This document shows, one piece after another, positions 34,896 through 46,813 of a DNA stretch of 64,000 nucleotides (position 1 is the first letter of the stretch; every line of letters starts with the position of its first letter). The notes under the pieces were generated by a model. That model was given only the letters and a program-made list of their open reading frames with translations. It was not told the origin of the DNA and did not search any database. Where the stretch lies: contig CM024187.1 in assembly GCA_013433145.1 (NCBI GenBank), positions 13,629,826 through 13,693,825 on the forward strand, given 5' to 3'. The position numbers and the translations under genes are program-made. The DNA is from Ascaris suum. Lineage: Eukaryota; Nematoda; Chromadorea; Rhabditida; Ascarididae.

Positions 34896-37728
34896 GTGGA
34901 GGAGGTAGTGATTTGCAGGAGGAAACTGAATACATCGTTTGACATTCGGTAGAATTGTTAAAGCGTTCGTACTACGGTTTGAAGAAAGATTTATTCGGAC
35001 GTTATGGAATAAGTTGGGGAAGGAGCGTGTGAAATTATCTGCACTTTGTGTTGAGGAAGTGCTTCATTTGCTCTTCTTATTTAACTGATCACTGTGTTAC
35101 ACAGATGTTTACTACATCTTTCTGTAAAACGCAGTTGCAGTGCAACTCGAATGGCAGACATGCTGTCGGCATGCATCCTATTGGTGGTTATCGCGTGGAC
35201 GACGCGTTTGCGGTGCGCTAGCCGACCAAGCCTTCTGTTCTACGCTTCCAGTTTGCAGATGTTGTTTCTGTTCCATTTCGTTCTTAATCGCATATCACCC
35301 ACAAGCACTCCGCTGTGCCATGCCACTACCTGAGCGTGTAGTACCCTGGTCACTTTATTTGTTCTCTCATTCATAGTCTTGTCCCCTTGCGTTCCAAATC
35401 TGTTGTCTTATGTTTGTTCGCCCCGCCGATATGCTCTGCAGTAAGGTTTGAATTGAACATGCCGAAGGGCTGTCGGTATGCAAATTATGCATGTATTAAG
35501 ATTTGTCATGATCTTTCTGTTCGGGATGATGCATGTGTGATCTGTTGCCACTGATTTGCAGGAGGTAGTGGTGGTAGGCGAGGTAGTGCGAGATGCAAGA
35601 GTATAATTGGATAACTGGGTCCTTTTAGAGTCTCGAAATTGGAAGGGTTTACAGAGGTGGAAAAACTATTGCCTTGGGACGATTGATCTATTGAGTATAT
35701 TTTCCTTAATCACGGCATTAATTTCGAGAGTTGTGAAATCGGATTCGATTTGGGCACTTGCGTCTTATTTTGATGGAATATTCAAACATGACCAATAGTG
35801 GCAACATCGAAATCGTGTGTGACATAGCAGCATCGTGATATCTGTTTTAATTTGACAGTGCTAGACTGGTATGCTCAATAGTCAGGTTTATGGTGGCAGC
35901 GATTATTGTTATCACAAGTCAAGGGTTAAATCAAGGGTTAAACTTTAAAGCTTCTTTTTAAAATCGTTGCTCCGAAACCTTGAATGTTCTTTGTAACGAT
36001 GTGATGTTTGAGAGATCAAGGGGTTTTGTAACTCGCGGTTTCGATGGGCAGGTAGTTATGCACGAAGGAAATTAGGTCGTTTGCATGGACAGTATGAGGG
36101 TGTGTATACTTATTTAGAATCAGCAGTTAGAGGTGTTTATTGTGCTAAGAAGCTTCGAAGCTAATGTTGTTTGTTGAATGGCGTTGTGAGCCAGAAACAT
36201 TTGCCAGTATAGGCGTTTCAGTTCTTTGCGAAGTGTGATGGGAGTTGAAACAGTGGCAGGCGGCGAGTGCTTGCTTGTTGACCAAAAATTGACGGTCTCT
36301 GTTTTGTTTTGGTCGCTTGTCCTATCTCGGCTGACTTGTTCCAATGCTAATATAAGGGTTTTCGTTTCAAGATTCATTTGCAGAAAGCGAAAACCCCGTC
36401 TTTGTCGGGAATATTGCAGCATCGCTTGTGTGGTGGCAGTTAGCTCTGGCCATGCGACAAATCTCCTCTCAGACAAACTCAGAGTTTTTGCATGTTGCGC
36501 TTTTTGCATACTTTAGTTGTTTGCCGTTTTGTACAGGTCTCTATCTAGTCATCGTATTGTACTCGTTATTGCAACGCACCCAGGCCACTGATCGGTTTCT
36601 GTTGCGGTGCCCGGTGCGTTGGCGTTGTGGTACCGGGCGGATGACGCTGTGCTAAGGTTCCATTATGAACGTGAGCGTCGCATGAATTTTATTTCGATTG
36701 CCACTTCGTATGTGGTCTTGAATGCTTTATTTGACATCTAGTTGTGGATATCCTTGGTACTTCGTTATATATCCTTTCCATATGTTAGTAGTCGTTGATG
36801 TGAATGAAGTGCAGCATGGAAGGAGTGGAGAAGGAGGGGTTGATGGCCAAAGATTGTTGTCCCGGAGATGGACTAGGGATTGTTGCTTTATCTTTCAGTT
36901 ACTTTAAATTTTTCATTAACCAACACAAGTCAACTATGAACCTTGACGGGCCAACGTGGAACTTTGGGAGTGCCTAATGTTGTTGTTTTTCTTGCGTTCT
37001 GCAATATCATGGCATGATGGAGTCGGAAATGACGCATGATCGGGAGTGAATCATTGCCTAAATCATGAAAGCACAACGCCCGAACACCTGCTGCACGCGC
37101 AGTCTGTTTTGCTAACCTCGAGCTTGTAAAGCAATATTCGGCCTAAAGCATTTAGACCTCGGCGGTATTCGCTTCGCTGGTCATCATACCACGAGGCGCT
37201 GCACTTGTTGCTTACACATACCCGATTCGGCATGCTGAGTATTGGTAATAGGTTGAGACACTGGTGGAGAAATGGTGCTTCATGTTCAACTTTGCGTGGC
37301 ACTTCGGATAACAACTTCGCAGCGTTACGCCACTAATAAGACCAGCCGGCACGCTATAGCATAGAATTCTCTTTTGATGAGCTCACCTTAGATGTCTCTG
37401 TTCTGTTTGGCGAGTTTTTTGACAAAACTGAAATTGTCAGATTGCAATTTGCATAGTTTAAGGTGCAACCAGTGGTATATTTTTATAGCTAAACGGGAGC
37501 GAATTTAATTGAATAACAGCTGGTGTTGTTATCTCACTTGGTTAAATTTGGCATCATCGAGAATGTGAGATAAAAGGAGGAGGGTGTTGTCTTATGCGAG
37601 CATTTGTAATTGTTTAATTTATGATTGTGTGAATTTGGACTCGCAAAGCGTGTAAGCGTTCGTTCGGTCGGAATGTGGTGCTGTTTCGCGGATTTTGCAA
37701 GAGCGGAAAGCGCTCGTTTTGTTTGAGC

Positions 37729-38173
37729 TCAACTTATATCTTTGTGCAAATTTGTTGTTGTCGACTCCTTTAATGTATGAAGGGCCGATGCAAATCGTGC
37801 ATTTAAGAAATTGTTCTCGATGCTGTTATTTTTGCCTTTTACAATGCATAATTTTTTTGGATTAATATAAAACACTTCAATCTTGTTCGTCAGTTTTTTT
37901 TCCTCGTTGGTGTTTTGTGTGCTTTGATCTTGCTTTATTTTCCCGCCGATTGACGTCATAATTTTAGATACCTAATTTATAAATGATAGATGAATAATTA
38001 TGACCGTTGTGAGTATGGTGCCTATATCGATATCTTTTGATGCTGTTGATAATGGTAATATATTTCGAACTTACACTATAGGTGCTTTCGTCGTTTAAGG
38101 GGGCTATTCCTGTGTTTTCTTGAGATCTGACGAGGGAGGTTGGCCTTTCTTTTCGAATACGGTGTTTATTTCT
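37729..38173 (-). CDS. possible two-exon minus-strand ORF, unknown protein
   Basis: Exon 38075-38173 follows a CAAATTTCAG acceptor and ends in a strong GTAAGT donor. Exon 37729-37971 starts after TTATAAATTAG and ends in TGA. Both junctions are phase 0, the intron is 103 bases and together they give 113 codons. The peptide is basic (starts RNKHRIRKERPTSLVRSQEN) with no domain I recognise. No start exon was found. The + strand here is T-rich, which favours open antisense frames. Confidence 0.25.
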
Positions 38174-41100
38174 CTGAAATTTGACTGCGTGTATGGAATG
38201 TTTCTTTGTGCAGTTGTTTGCTGGAAAGTCTAACAAGAATACTGAGCTTAACAAGCCGTTTCTTTGCGTGGGTGCAACCTTTAAAATTAATAAATGCTTA
38301 CTGAGTTCTTGGTATCGCTCGCGAATTCCATCCTATGCTTGTCATTTTCTTCGTCGATTGAAGGATAATCGGCACAACGAAATGGACATGGAGTTGCACT
38401 TGGGAATCTTTTCATAAATATTGGTAGGTTCCATGCTGAGGTGTCACGAAGCTTCCAGGGTTGTAGCGCCTACATCGCGATTTGAGAGTAGAAGCTGAGA
38501 TGTTTTGCAAGATCCATGGATGTATAGATGGTACAAAATAGGGTGGTGCTGACTGGAAGACGTTCAGGGTATCATCTAATGGTAGGTAACAACGGAAGCG
38601 TCCGTCTAATTGGGCCATTGCAGTTCGGAGGTTGGAGCCAGAGTGGGTGCTGACGGTTGTTTGGGTGGGTTGTCGTATGACAGTGATGCTTTGAGAAGAC
38701 GCATGGAGGTGGTGGGTATTGTGGCGAGGGCGTGTGAGCGCGTGCTGGTTTTTGGTTGCTGCAGTGAGGGCTTGTGCTGGCTGACTTTTGGCAGTTAAGA
38801 CAGCCAAAAGTTGCTTGTGACCGGTGGACGATGAGAGGGTCAACTCAGCTTACTTTCCATCAGTATCACTCTTCTTCCGCAGTAACATTCGTTCGGATTG
38901 TAGCGTGAAGAGAATACAGTTTTATGTTTTTATCCTTCCCCTTCCTGGATTGAGTCGGCAAGGTCGTGGGTTAAACACATCGGTTCTCCTTTGTGTTTCA
39001 GCGTGTGGAAGCGACACTGTGATAGTTACACATATCATCATGATAAAAGTGTGGGACACGTGGGACGCGCAGACGCTTCTTGACGTAAAGTTGGTCGCTT
39101 GAAGGGACTCGAAGAGAGACTCGCCCTCGATGACCCTACAAATCGTGAGACGAGCTCAGTGGATCGCTAGTGGTGTGTTCGCCGTGGAGGACATTACGAC
39201 AGCATTTCCGACTATAGATGATAGTCGTTGAATATGCTGTGGATGGTGCTTCCGGCCAGAGACGCATCGGTGTCGTTTTTCGGGAGTATTCTCCACGCAA
39301 GCCCACTGATCTTTGGCATGTACATACAGTAGCACACACCGACAAGTGTAGCTGATCCTAACGAGAGAGACTGGGGACGTCGACAGGCTTCACTTCCACA
39401 CTTTTCGGTCGAGAATCCGCAAATAAATTTTGCCATCGTAAAGACTTCACTATAAATAGTATAGTGCTACGAGAAACCTTACAGGTAACAAGCAGCCGAT
39501 TATCACATTGCGTTTGTTGGATGTGTTGGAGACTGCATTCTAACAATAAAGGAGGCTAGAGGGAACAGTTTCCTCTAACACCTTCGCCATAAATCAAAAA
39601 GTTGCAGCGTGTGATGCGTGACCTATTAAATCACCTCCAACCACTGAAAACTAGCGAGCTGAGAATTAGGAATGTCATTCATAGACAGTTCACTGTAGTG
39701 ATGGATGAAATGTATTGGGTAGCTTGCCACTTGCGTGGAACCTTTACAGTGGTGATGAAAGTCAGTGGCTTGTTGTGCTATAATACTTGCTGCAATAATT
39801 GGGCCGATCACATCTGCAACAGTAGCTGGCCACAGCTGCAAATTATTGCAATAGTACTACAGTATTCGTTTTGATCTATGGCCTGCAAACGTCCATTTGA
39901 GCAAGTTTTGATAGACGTTCATTTTTGAGTTTTTTTCTTTATTTGTAAAATGTTTATTCATTAAAGAAACAAGCAGAACTGTTGGGCATGGCGTTAAAGA
40001 CCAACGCAAGATATCTATTTGCGATCTAACAGCGACCACTTTGCTTTTATGGCATTATTCTTCGCGCCATGTCATTGATCGACTTATGTGCTTTTGATCT
40101 GCCCGAAGCCTGTATGAGGCGTGCCTCAGCTCGTCGGAGTCAGTCTTCTCTGTCGACGGCTCTCCGACTGGCAGCTGTGTTGGGACGTCTAGCCGGCTCC
40201 AGTTTGCTGCTTGTGAGCTGTGATGCCCCTCAGATAAACGACTTCCATTACCCTCGTATCTCTTCGCGTTGCGCTCGGTCTCACTCTCAACGTTGCCGCT
40301 GCTAGAGTTACAACAAAAACTATAATAAAGCAATGAGAACGCTTGTGAAAAATGAACGTTTGTATATATAAGTACAGTAGCAGTCAGAGTAGAAGTAATG
40401 TTGAAGCATATTCATAGAAAGACACCATTATGTGAGATCAAAAATGCACAAGAAAAGGCGCAGATAGGAGGCACTTAATGAAGGTGGACAAATAATTCAG
40501 GACACTGTTCAGAGTGCAGGTTTCGAGTGCTAACAGAGAAGGATGAGTGCGAAGGGGGAGGGGAGAGTTGAGGTAGGTGGGGAGAGTATATATGCTGCTG
40601 AGTAGACTAGATCAGAGAGAGCTCTCAACTCGAAGGAATTAAGGCAACTCTCGAATACCGAAACGATCTGTGCCTCAACTCTGCTTCCAGGTGGTGTTTT
40701 CCAAGCGCTGACAACTCAGTTGAATGCTGGGGAAGATGCTTTTGTGGTGCAGCTTTTGCGCTTCAGTTGCCCAGCGAACGAAACAAAGTGCTTTCAAAAG
40801 CAATATCCGAGAATGGTTTCACAATTATGATAGGATCAAATCAATTTCACCTTGCAATGTTCTAAAGTTTTTAGGTCAAAAACATTCAAGGGAGCCTGAT
40901 ATTCGGCTGAAAAGAATCGGAGAAGCAATTTACGAAGCGCCGTATGAGCGAAGCATTCATTCTTGAGCTTGTTCAACAATCTTCGAGTCCGCAACAAAAT
41001 GGGGGCGCCATACCCTGGTGCAGTTCTCTAAAATGGATCACCTGTTTATTTTAGCGCTGAAGACACCTGTGTCGTAAAACTAGCAAAATGCATTTTGCGT

Positions 41101-41489
41101 TTCAGTACAGATTGGGACGAACTTTCACACTAAGATTACGGATCCCCTCATCACAAGATGATAAAATTAAACCACTAACGTTTAGAAATACTAACGCTTA
41201 GGACTTATGTGAAACACGCGACATTTTCCATGAGATATGTTTTACTGCCTCCGTTTTGACCATTCACCGAATTTATCAAGGTAGATTTGGACAGCATGGA
41301 AATCAATAGCAGGAGTAGTTGAGGGTTGACAGGTCTTCAGAACATTGGCGAACAGCTTACGTTCACCCGAAAGATTTATATATGTCAGACAGAGAAATGG
41401 TTCTAAAACATATCCTGAGGGAATACCACCGACAGTTTCATGGATAGGCAGAAAGCAGTTTTTCACCGTCACTGTAAGTGAACATTTGA

Positions 41490-41611
<122 letters not shown>

Positions 41612-42963
41612 AACTTTTTTTATCTCAGTATCGCCAGGCTGCGCTATTAGCCTGCTGTCTTTCAAATTGTCGTAAATGTGCTAGAAACTTTCCAGTGTCA
41701 ACTGTGCGACGTGCATCGACCGGCTCTTCAGCTGTCATTAGTTCAGCTGATCAGGATGCTGTCGCCACACTCTTCTTTCAGCTTCACTTTTCTTCACTTG
41801 ATCCCATGGCATTCAACGAGATCATCTCCCTATCTCTTTGGAAGTAAATCAGGTGACCCCATTTTTCTCAGAGATACAGTTCGGCAGTCGCTGCTGTCTC
41901 TATTCTCGACGAGAACGTCCTCCACTTTGTTGCATTTTCAGATCTTTTCGTTTATGATATCTTCATGAAGCGATAAAGCATCCACCCTCCACTCCTATCC
42001 TTCTCTATGATTCCTCTCATTTTTGTTGAAATCAATATTTCATTACCCAAAAACTTAGCGGCATTGTTGAGTTCACCAGTTTACTGTTTTGCCGAGTTAA
42101 GGGGCAGTGAATCACTAAATACGGTGTGACTTTCCGTATTGTTGACAACAAAACACCGTACATTTGTTTTTTGTTGTTTTAGATAGTTGGATGGTTTTTA
42201 TGGTTCATTTTAACTACTAATTACTTTTCAAAATTACACAAATTGTTACGGCACTGTGCCGTTGTTCTTTCTACTATCTATTTCTCTCGTATTGCAACTT
42301 TACTTCCAGATTATATTCTCCACCTTATTTTCGGTCGTTTTTTAGTTCTCCTCTCCAGTATTTCGCATTGTTTTGTTTTATTTATTCTTCATGCCTTTAT
42401 GCTATCCTCCCTAAACTCATATTTTCTAAAATCGATTCTGCTCTTATTTATTGTTTTAAAAGTTACTTCATTTATACTGTTATCTAAAACAGCAATTCGT
42501 TTTATCGAAATTTCGTTTAACCTACCATCGAAAAGTTCATCAAAAATTTATTATTGAAAAATCTTTCCAGAATGTTCTTATCAGTTTATCAAAAGGTTCG
42601 TCACCGAATTTCATATTTGTTATCACCTGTCCAGAGCAGCAATTATAAACTTCAATGCTATTCCTAATTTAATGATTTCACTTTTATTCTTATAAGTGCG
42701 GTTGAATATAATCTATTCACAAATTAGAATCTCCGTTGAAGACTGATAGTAGAAAAGACCCAACGATGGAAACTCCACTAGTAAGTACAACTTGCAAATA
42801 TGCGTACGCAGTTACTGCATGTAAACGAAAAGGAATAGCGCGTGAATTACCATGGCGACGATTCATTGCGATCGAAGCACACGCATTTGTCATGAAAGGT
42901 TTTGCCGTTTCATACACCGTTCTCGAGCTTGTGTCTGCCTCATAAGACGGCCTCGATTGTGCA

Positions 42964-42991
42964 ATGAACGAACCACCGCCTGCATATGAAG
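42964..42991 (+). CDS. LITAF-domain protein exon 1 (start)
   Basis: Encodes MNEPPPAYE plus the first base of a Gly codon; donor GAAG/GTTAAT. The PPPAY motif and exact phase fit to exon 2 support this tiny exon, although it lies 2.55 kb upstream. Confidence 0.8.
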
Positions 42992-45900
42992 GTTAATGCT
43001 GAACTTCTCATTCATACAACCATTCGCTTCTTTCTTCAGTAGTTAGCCTATACTGTGGAGGCTTTATCTCTTATATATTATCTACTCGATAGGCATCGCA
43101 TCGATTTGAAGCAGTTGTACGGTTAATACTTATCCTGTGGTCCTTGATCCCACAGATGAGCCCCGAATGTTCTATTTATGACCGTCTCAATTTCGTCCCT
43201 TCAGTAACGCTTTTAGTGACGAAATTCCCATCGCAATGAATTACACTGTTACTGAAATCCCATGGAGGACAAAAGTTCCTTGCAAAATACATTCCGTCGA
43301 ATTAATGAGGTGGCTTGTGATGAACGAAAACTCGCTCTTTGTTGCAGATCCCTCCTCGCATGAATCATTGCCGAACCAGTTTATTCCACTGTAATCGCAC
43401 CAAGAGCACATGGTGTGGTAAAATAATACTCGTCGAAACTTTCCTTACCGAGTCAGCTAAGAGGGGTTTTCGTTCGTAGGGTTGAAAACGAAATGACACC
43501 TCGTTTTTGGAGCGTTGCCAGGAATTTCAAAAACTCACATTTTGCTGTTTGAAAGTAATAAAAAAAGGGAATGGGATAAAAATTGAAAAGTAAGTACTTT
43601 CTATCTTGGAACACTTTCACCGTTTAAAATTCCTGATTTAAAAGGTTTGTTTTGGCGAGGAAGTGACGTGCTCATGAAGCGTCGTCTTAAGAAGGGCGTT
43701 TTAATGTTTGCAGCCGTAGGGCAACACCTTTGTTTTTCGAACGCTGCAAAAATTTCGCAATTTCGGAACTTATGATGAAGTGGCGCTTGTGGAACTTAGT
43801 ATCGCTATTTTAAGACAGATGGCGAGTCCTATAATTGAATCAAGCAGTGCCGTCCAACCTGAAATTGCCATTAATCTCAAAAACACATAACCTCTCTTGC
43901 TGCGAAGTAGTGGTCATAAAACTTTGTATTAGGAAGCTTGTTTTGAAAAAATTTTTTCGGGACTAGGAACCTTTCTCAGAAAGTTGTTCTCATAAAGGAG
44001 CTAGGAAGTTTTATTATTTTCAAAACATATAGGCATCAGTGCTTGATATTATGTAAATCTGTCCTCATCGTGCACAAGTGAACTCAGTTATGAGAAACAA
44101 CGAGTCTGTATATTTCGATGATCCCACTGTCATTCGGCCATCAGGACTTATGGCGACCATCGCAACTGTATAGCTGACAAGAGACTTAATTTAATTGGAG
44201 TGAACAGAGTGTTCACATTTTATGTATGCGTCTCTTCACGTTGAAGCTTATTGTAGTTGTTGCATTCAGTGAAGATTCAGCGAGGTTATTCAAAGATATG
44301 ATGCCCCTTGGGCACATTAAATGAAACAGGAGGCACGTTTGGGATAGCGATGCTTGGCAGCTTAGTGCATTTTACTGTACCATTAACAGCCCACTTAAAA
44401 TGCTTTGCAACAGAAAGCGTTCAGTTACATTGCATCAGACATTCAATCTTTTATGATAGTTCAGAACGAATCACATTGACGCTGAACGAATCCGAAGCAA
44501 ATCATTTTACACCCAACACTGAACTATAGCTATAAATCAATTTCGCACCTCTCCTATCTCAACGAAGGTGTTTTTACTAAAAGACTACATATAGCGTGAT
44601 GCTACCTCGCAAGGCTACTTCGTCTTCAAAATCTGATATGTCTGTTTGTGTCGTCGAAAATTTTAAAGCTGTGTTTTTTTTTCATATCCCTCAAAAGGCA
44701 ATAGAAAAACAACCGTAGAAGATGCAAGCGCAGACAATTCAGCATTTTACTTCTTTCAACTTAAAATTTCCTTCAAGTTTTAAAAGCAAAGTTGGCAGCT
44801 TTCAGCCATCTCGAGTCCATATGCGCCAAACAACTGTGGCCTTAAGGAAGGGGAATATAATGAACGTGGTCACTATCCACTCAATCAACCACAGCTCGAT
44901 GTTCCGCCATGTGAGTAGAATTTGTGCCACAAACGTTGCATGAGCGTTGATTATGTAATAGGTTAAAGTTTTGCTGGTGCTACTACAAGATTTAAGCGAA
45001 GCTTCATGAACACAAGAGTCATTCGCATAATGGGATAGGGTTCCAGGGGCTGGAAATGAAAGGCAAATAGTTATCCTGGGAAAAAGGAGAGACAAGACTG
45101 TTCCGCTGTAGATGATTTTTGATGACTTTATAATTCAACGGTAATTTAAGAGAACGATGGCAGGTTATCATCGGTAATGGATGAAGAATTACCTTTGAAG
45201 CCCTTCAGCTATGAGGGTCCCTTTTTGAAGTAATAAAATTCAGACTCGACCACCAGCACCAGCCAATCCAAGTGGAAGACTTTACTTGTGGAAGACACAC
45301 TGTGCATTTATGTAGATTGAAGAGCAGCATTTATTCAAGGTGTTATGCTGTACTGTTTCCTCCCGTGAATTTAGTAAATCTTTGGTCGATCCGCGTCTGA
45401 TTTGAAACAGTGTCCTTTCTTTGTGTATTTATCTTTTTTAAAACATTAAAAGTCAAATTTGAAGCAGTTTGCTACCATAGTTTAAGGATATTAAAAACAG
45501 CAGCATGTTCAACAGTGTTTTTTCCATCTGAATTTCCTCTTCAGGTAATCCGACAGTGATGTCGGTGCCGGTGGCGCCAGCAAGGCCGCCCACTACAATT
45601 TATGTGAGCTCGTTAGTATTCGGTGCACATGCGGTCAATCTGTGTTGCCCTCATTGTCAAGCTCAGATTCTCACGCAGACAGTCGGTCGTGCCGGTCTTC
45701 TTACATGGCTCATCTGTGGCGGCCTTGCTCTTGTCGGGTAAGCGTTGTGTTTTGTCAAATAATTTAGCGTAGACTGCACTCTCATACTTTTGTAACTCTC
45801 AACATTAGTTTACTAGCGATCTCAAATTTTTCTAAAAGAATTGCTGCAAAAATCGCTCAGCATCTTGCCGCATTGTTTGCGCTATTTGAAAAGGTAAGAA

Positions 45901-46813
45901 ATGTCTTTCAAACTGAATAAGGCATCTCACTTCAACAGTCGTTGCTGTGCACTTTTATAAATTGCATATCTGCGTGGTACAGTATAGCGGCGTCATCACT
46001 ATGCGTGCAAAGGTGTGCTCATTTGTCTGTCTGATTGTTTCAATCTGGTACTCACTGAGATTACAGCTACGAAGTTTGCTGAATGATACAGCAACATGGA
46101 GTAACCTTCATTAAGATCTGAAGATGGCAAAAATTTGCATGGTTTTGCAGGCGACCAGTTTGCAATCTTTCGTAGATTTTTAGAGCTGTAGAATCAGTTC
46201 AAATATTAATGCAACATTGGGCACTTTTACTCTTTGCAAATATTTTATGAAACTATTTGGTGAGAAAGCAAAAGTGCAAAAGCGCATGTTGTCCTAGTTC
46301 TTTTTTGGCTCGTTGCTCCACTTGTTTATAAGAGCGTATTGTTTTGTCATTGCTTTCTGCTCCAGATGGTACCGTTATCGTTTTTATAGATGTTGGCTGT
46401 GCTGTCCGATTCCATTTTGTGTCGCCTCCTGTCAGGTTGGTTTTTACTTGCATGTTTGCGTGTGAAGAAATAATACAGTTCTCCAGATAACATATGTAGT
46501 TGTTGAAAGAGGAAGGCGTAGCATCTCAAACTCTTTTGGATTCAGTACTCCAAATGAGTAGGGGTACGCCTCGGATAATCGTTAAACAACTCGGCGATGT
46601 GCCATTGAAAAGACACGAAGAAAAAATTACGTATGCGTGCATTTAACATTAGCTAGAAGTGTGAATGAACTGAAGGTTGGTAATGAGTCTGTATTACGTT
46701 CACATGCGCTGCTTTATAACAGCAATGCAAATATGCACAATAGCTTTTTTCAGGATGTGGAACATTACTGCCCAAAATGTCGAAGGCTACTTGGCACCTA
46801 TCGCCGTTTATGA
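42964..46813 (+). CDS. LITAF-domain (SIMPLE-like) endosomal membrane protein, 4 exons
   Basis: LITAF-domain proteins are small monotopic membrane proteins of late endosomes and lysosomes that bind zinc and recruit ESCRT and ubiquitin-ligase partners. Exons 42964-42991, 45545-45737, 46390-46435 and 46754-46813 join in phases 1, 2 and 0 to give 108 residues. The N-terminus MNEPPPAYEG has a PPxY-like motif, usual for binding NEDD4-type WW domains. Zinc knuckles are C44-x2-C47 (CPHC) and C95-x2-C98 (CPKC). Between them lies the membrane-inserted helix (AGLLTWLICGGLALVG) and a Cys-rich loop, CWLCCPIPFCVASC. The C-terminus KCRRLLGTYRRL is the family hallmark. An in-frame TAA about 20 bases upstream supports the start. 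A CATAAA at 46847-46852 is a candidate poly(A) signal. Nematodes have several paralogues, so no symbol is given. Confidence 0.92.
42992..45544 (+). other. intron 1 of the LITAF-domain gene
   Basis: I see no exon or repeat here. Open frames such as 44308-44529 and 44722-44943 lack splice context. Confidence 0.6.
45545..45737 (+). CDS. LITAF-domain protein exon 2
   Basis: Encodes residues 10-73 plus two bases: a Pro-rich stretch (VPVAPARPPTTIYVSS), the CCPHC knuckle and most of the membrane segment. Acceptor TTCCTCTTCAG, donor GTCGG/GTAAGC. Confidence 0.93.
46390..46435 (+). CDS. LITAF-domain protein exon 3 (46 nt)
   Basis: Encodes CWLCCPIPFCVASCQ, the Cys-rich loop after the membrane helix (family pattern CCLIPFCVDDLKDV). 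Acceptor TTTTATAG, donor CAG/GTTGGT. Too small for ORF finding, but required by phase and family alignment. Confidence 0.9.
46754..46813 (+). CDS. LITAF-domain protein exon 4 (end)
   Basis: Encodes DVEHYCPKCRRLLGTYRRL and TGA, the diagnostic LITAF C-terminus. Acceptor CTTTTTTCAG. Confidence 0.95.
   Translation, partial: DVEHYCPKCRRLLGTYRRL

Noticed and set aside
36120..36509. 129-codon minus-strand frame downstream of liprin
   Set aside because: No acceptor and no known domain. Frames of this length are expected by chance in 64 kb, and its Lys/Thr/Asn-rich look follows from the T-rich + strand.
38412..38843. 143-codon minus-strand frame rich in Thr, Gln and His
   Set aside because: Low-complexity composition, no acceptor or domain; probably antisense of a G/T-rich stretch.
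41626..41847. + strand frame after a TATCTCAG, beginning [14 protein letters not shown]
   Set aside because: Reads protein-like, but no family match and its phase does not connect to the LITAF gene, whose start is at 42964.
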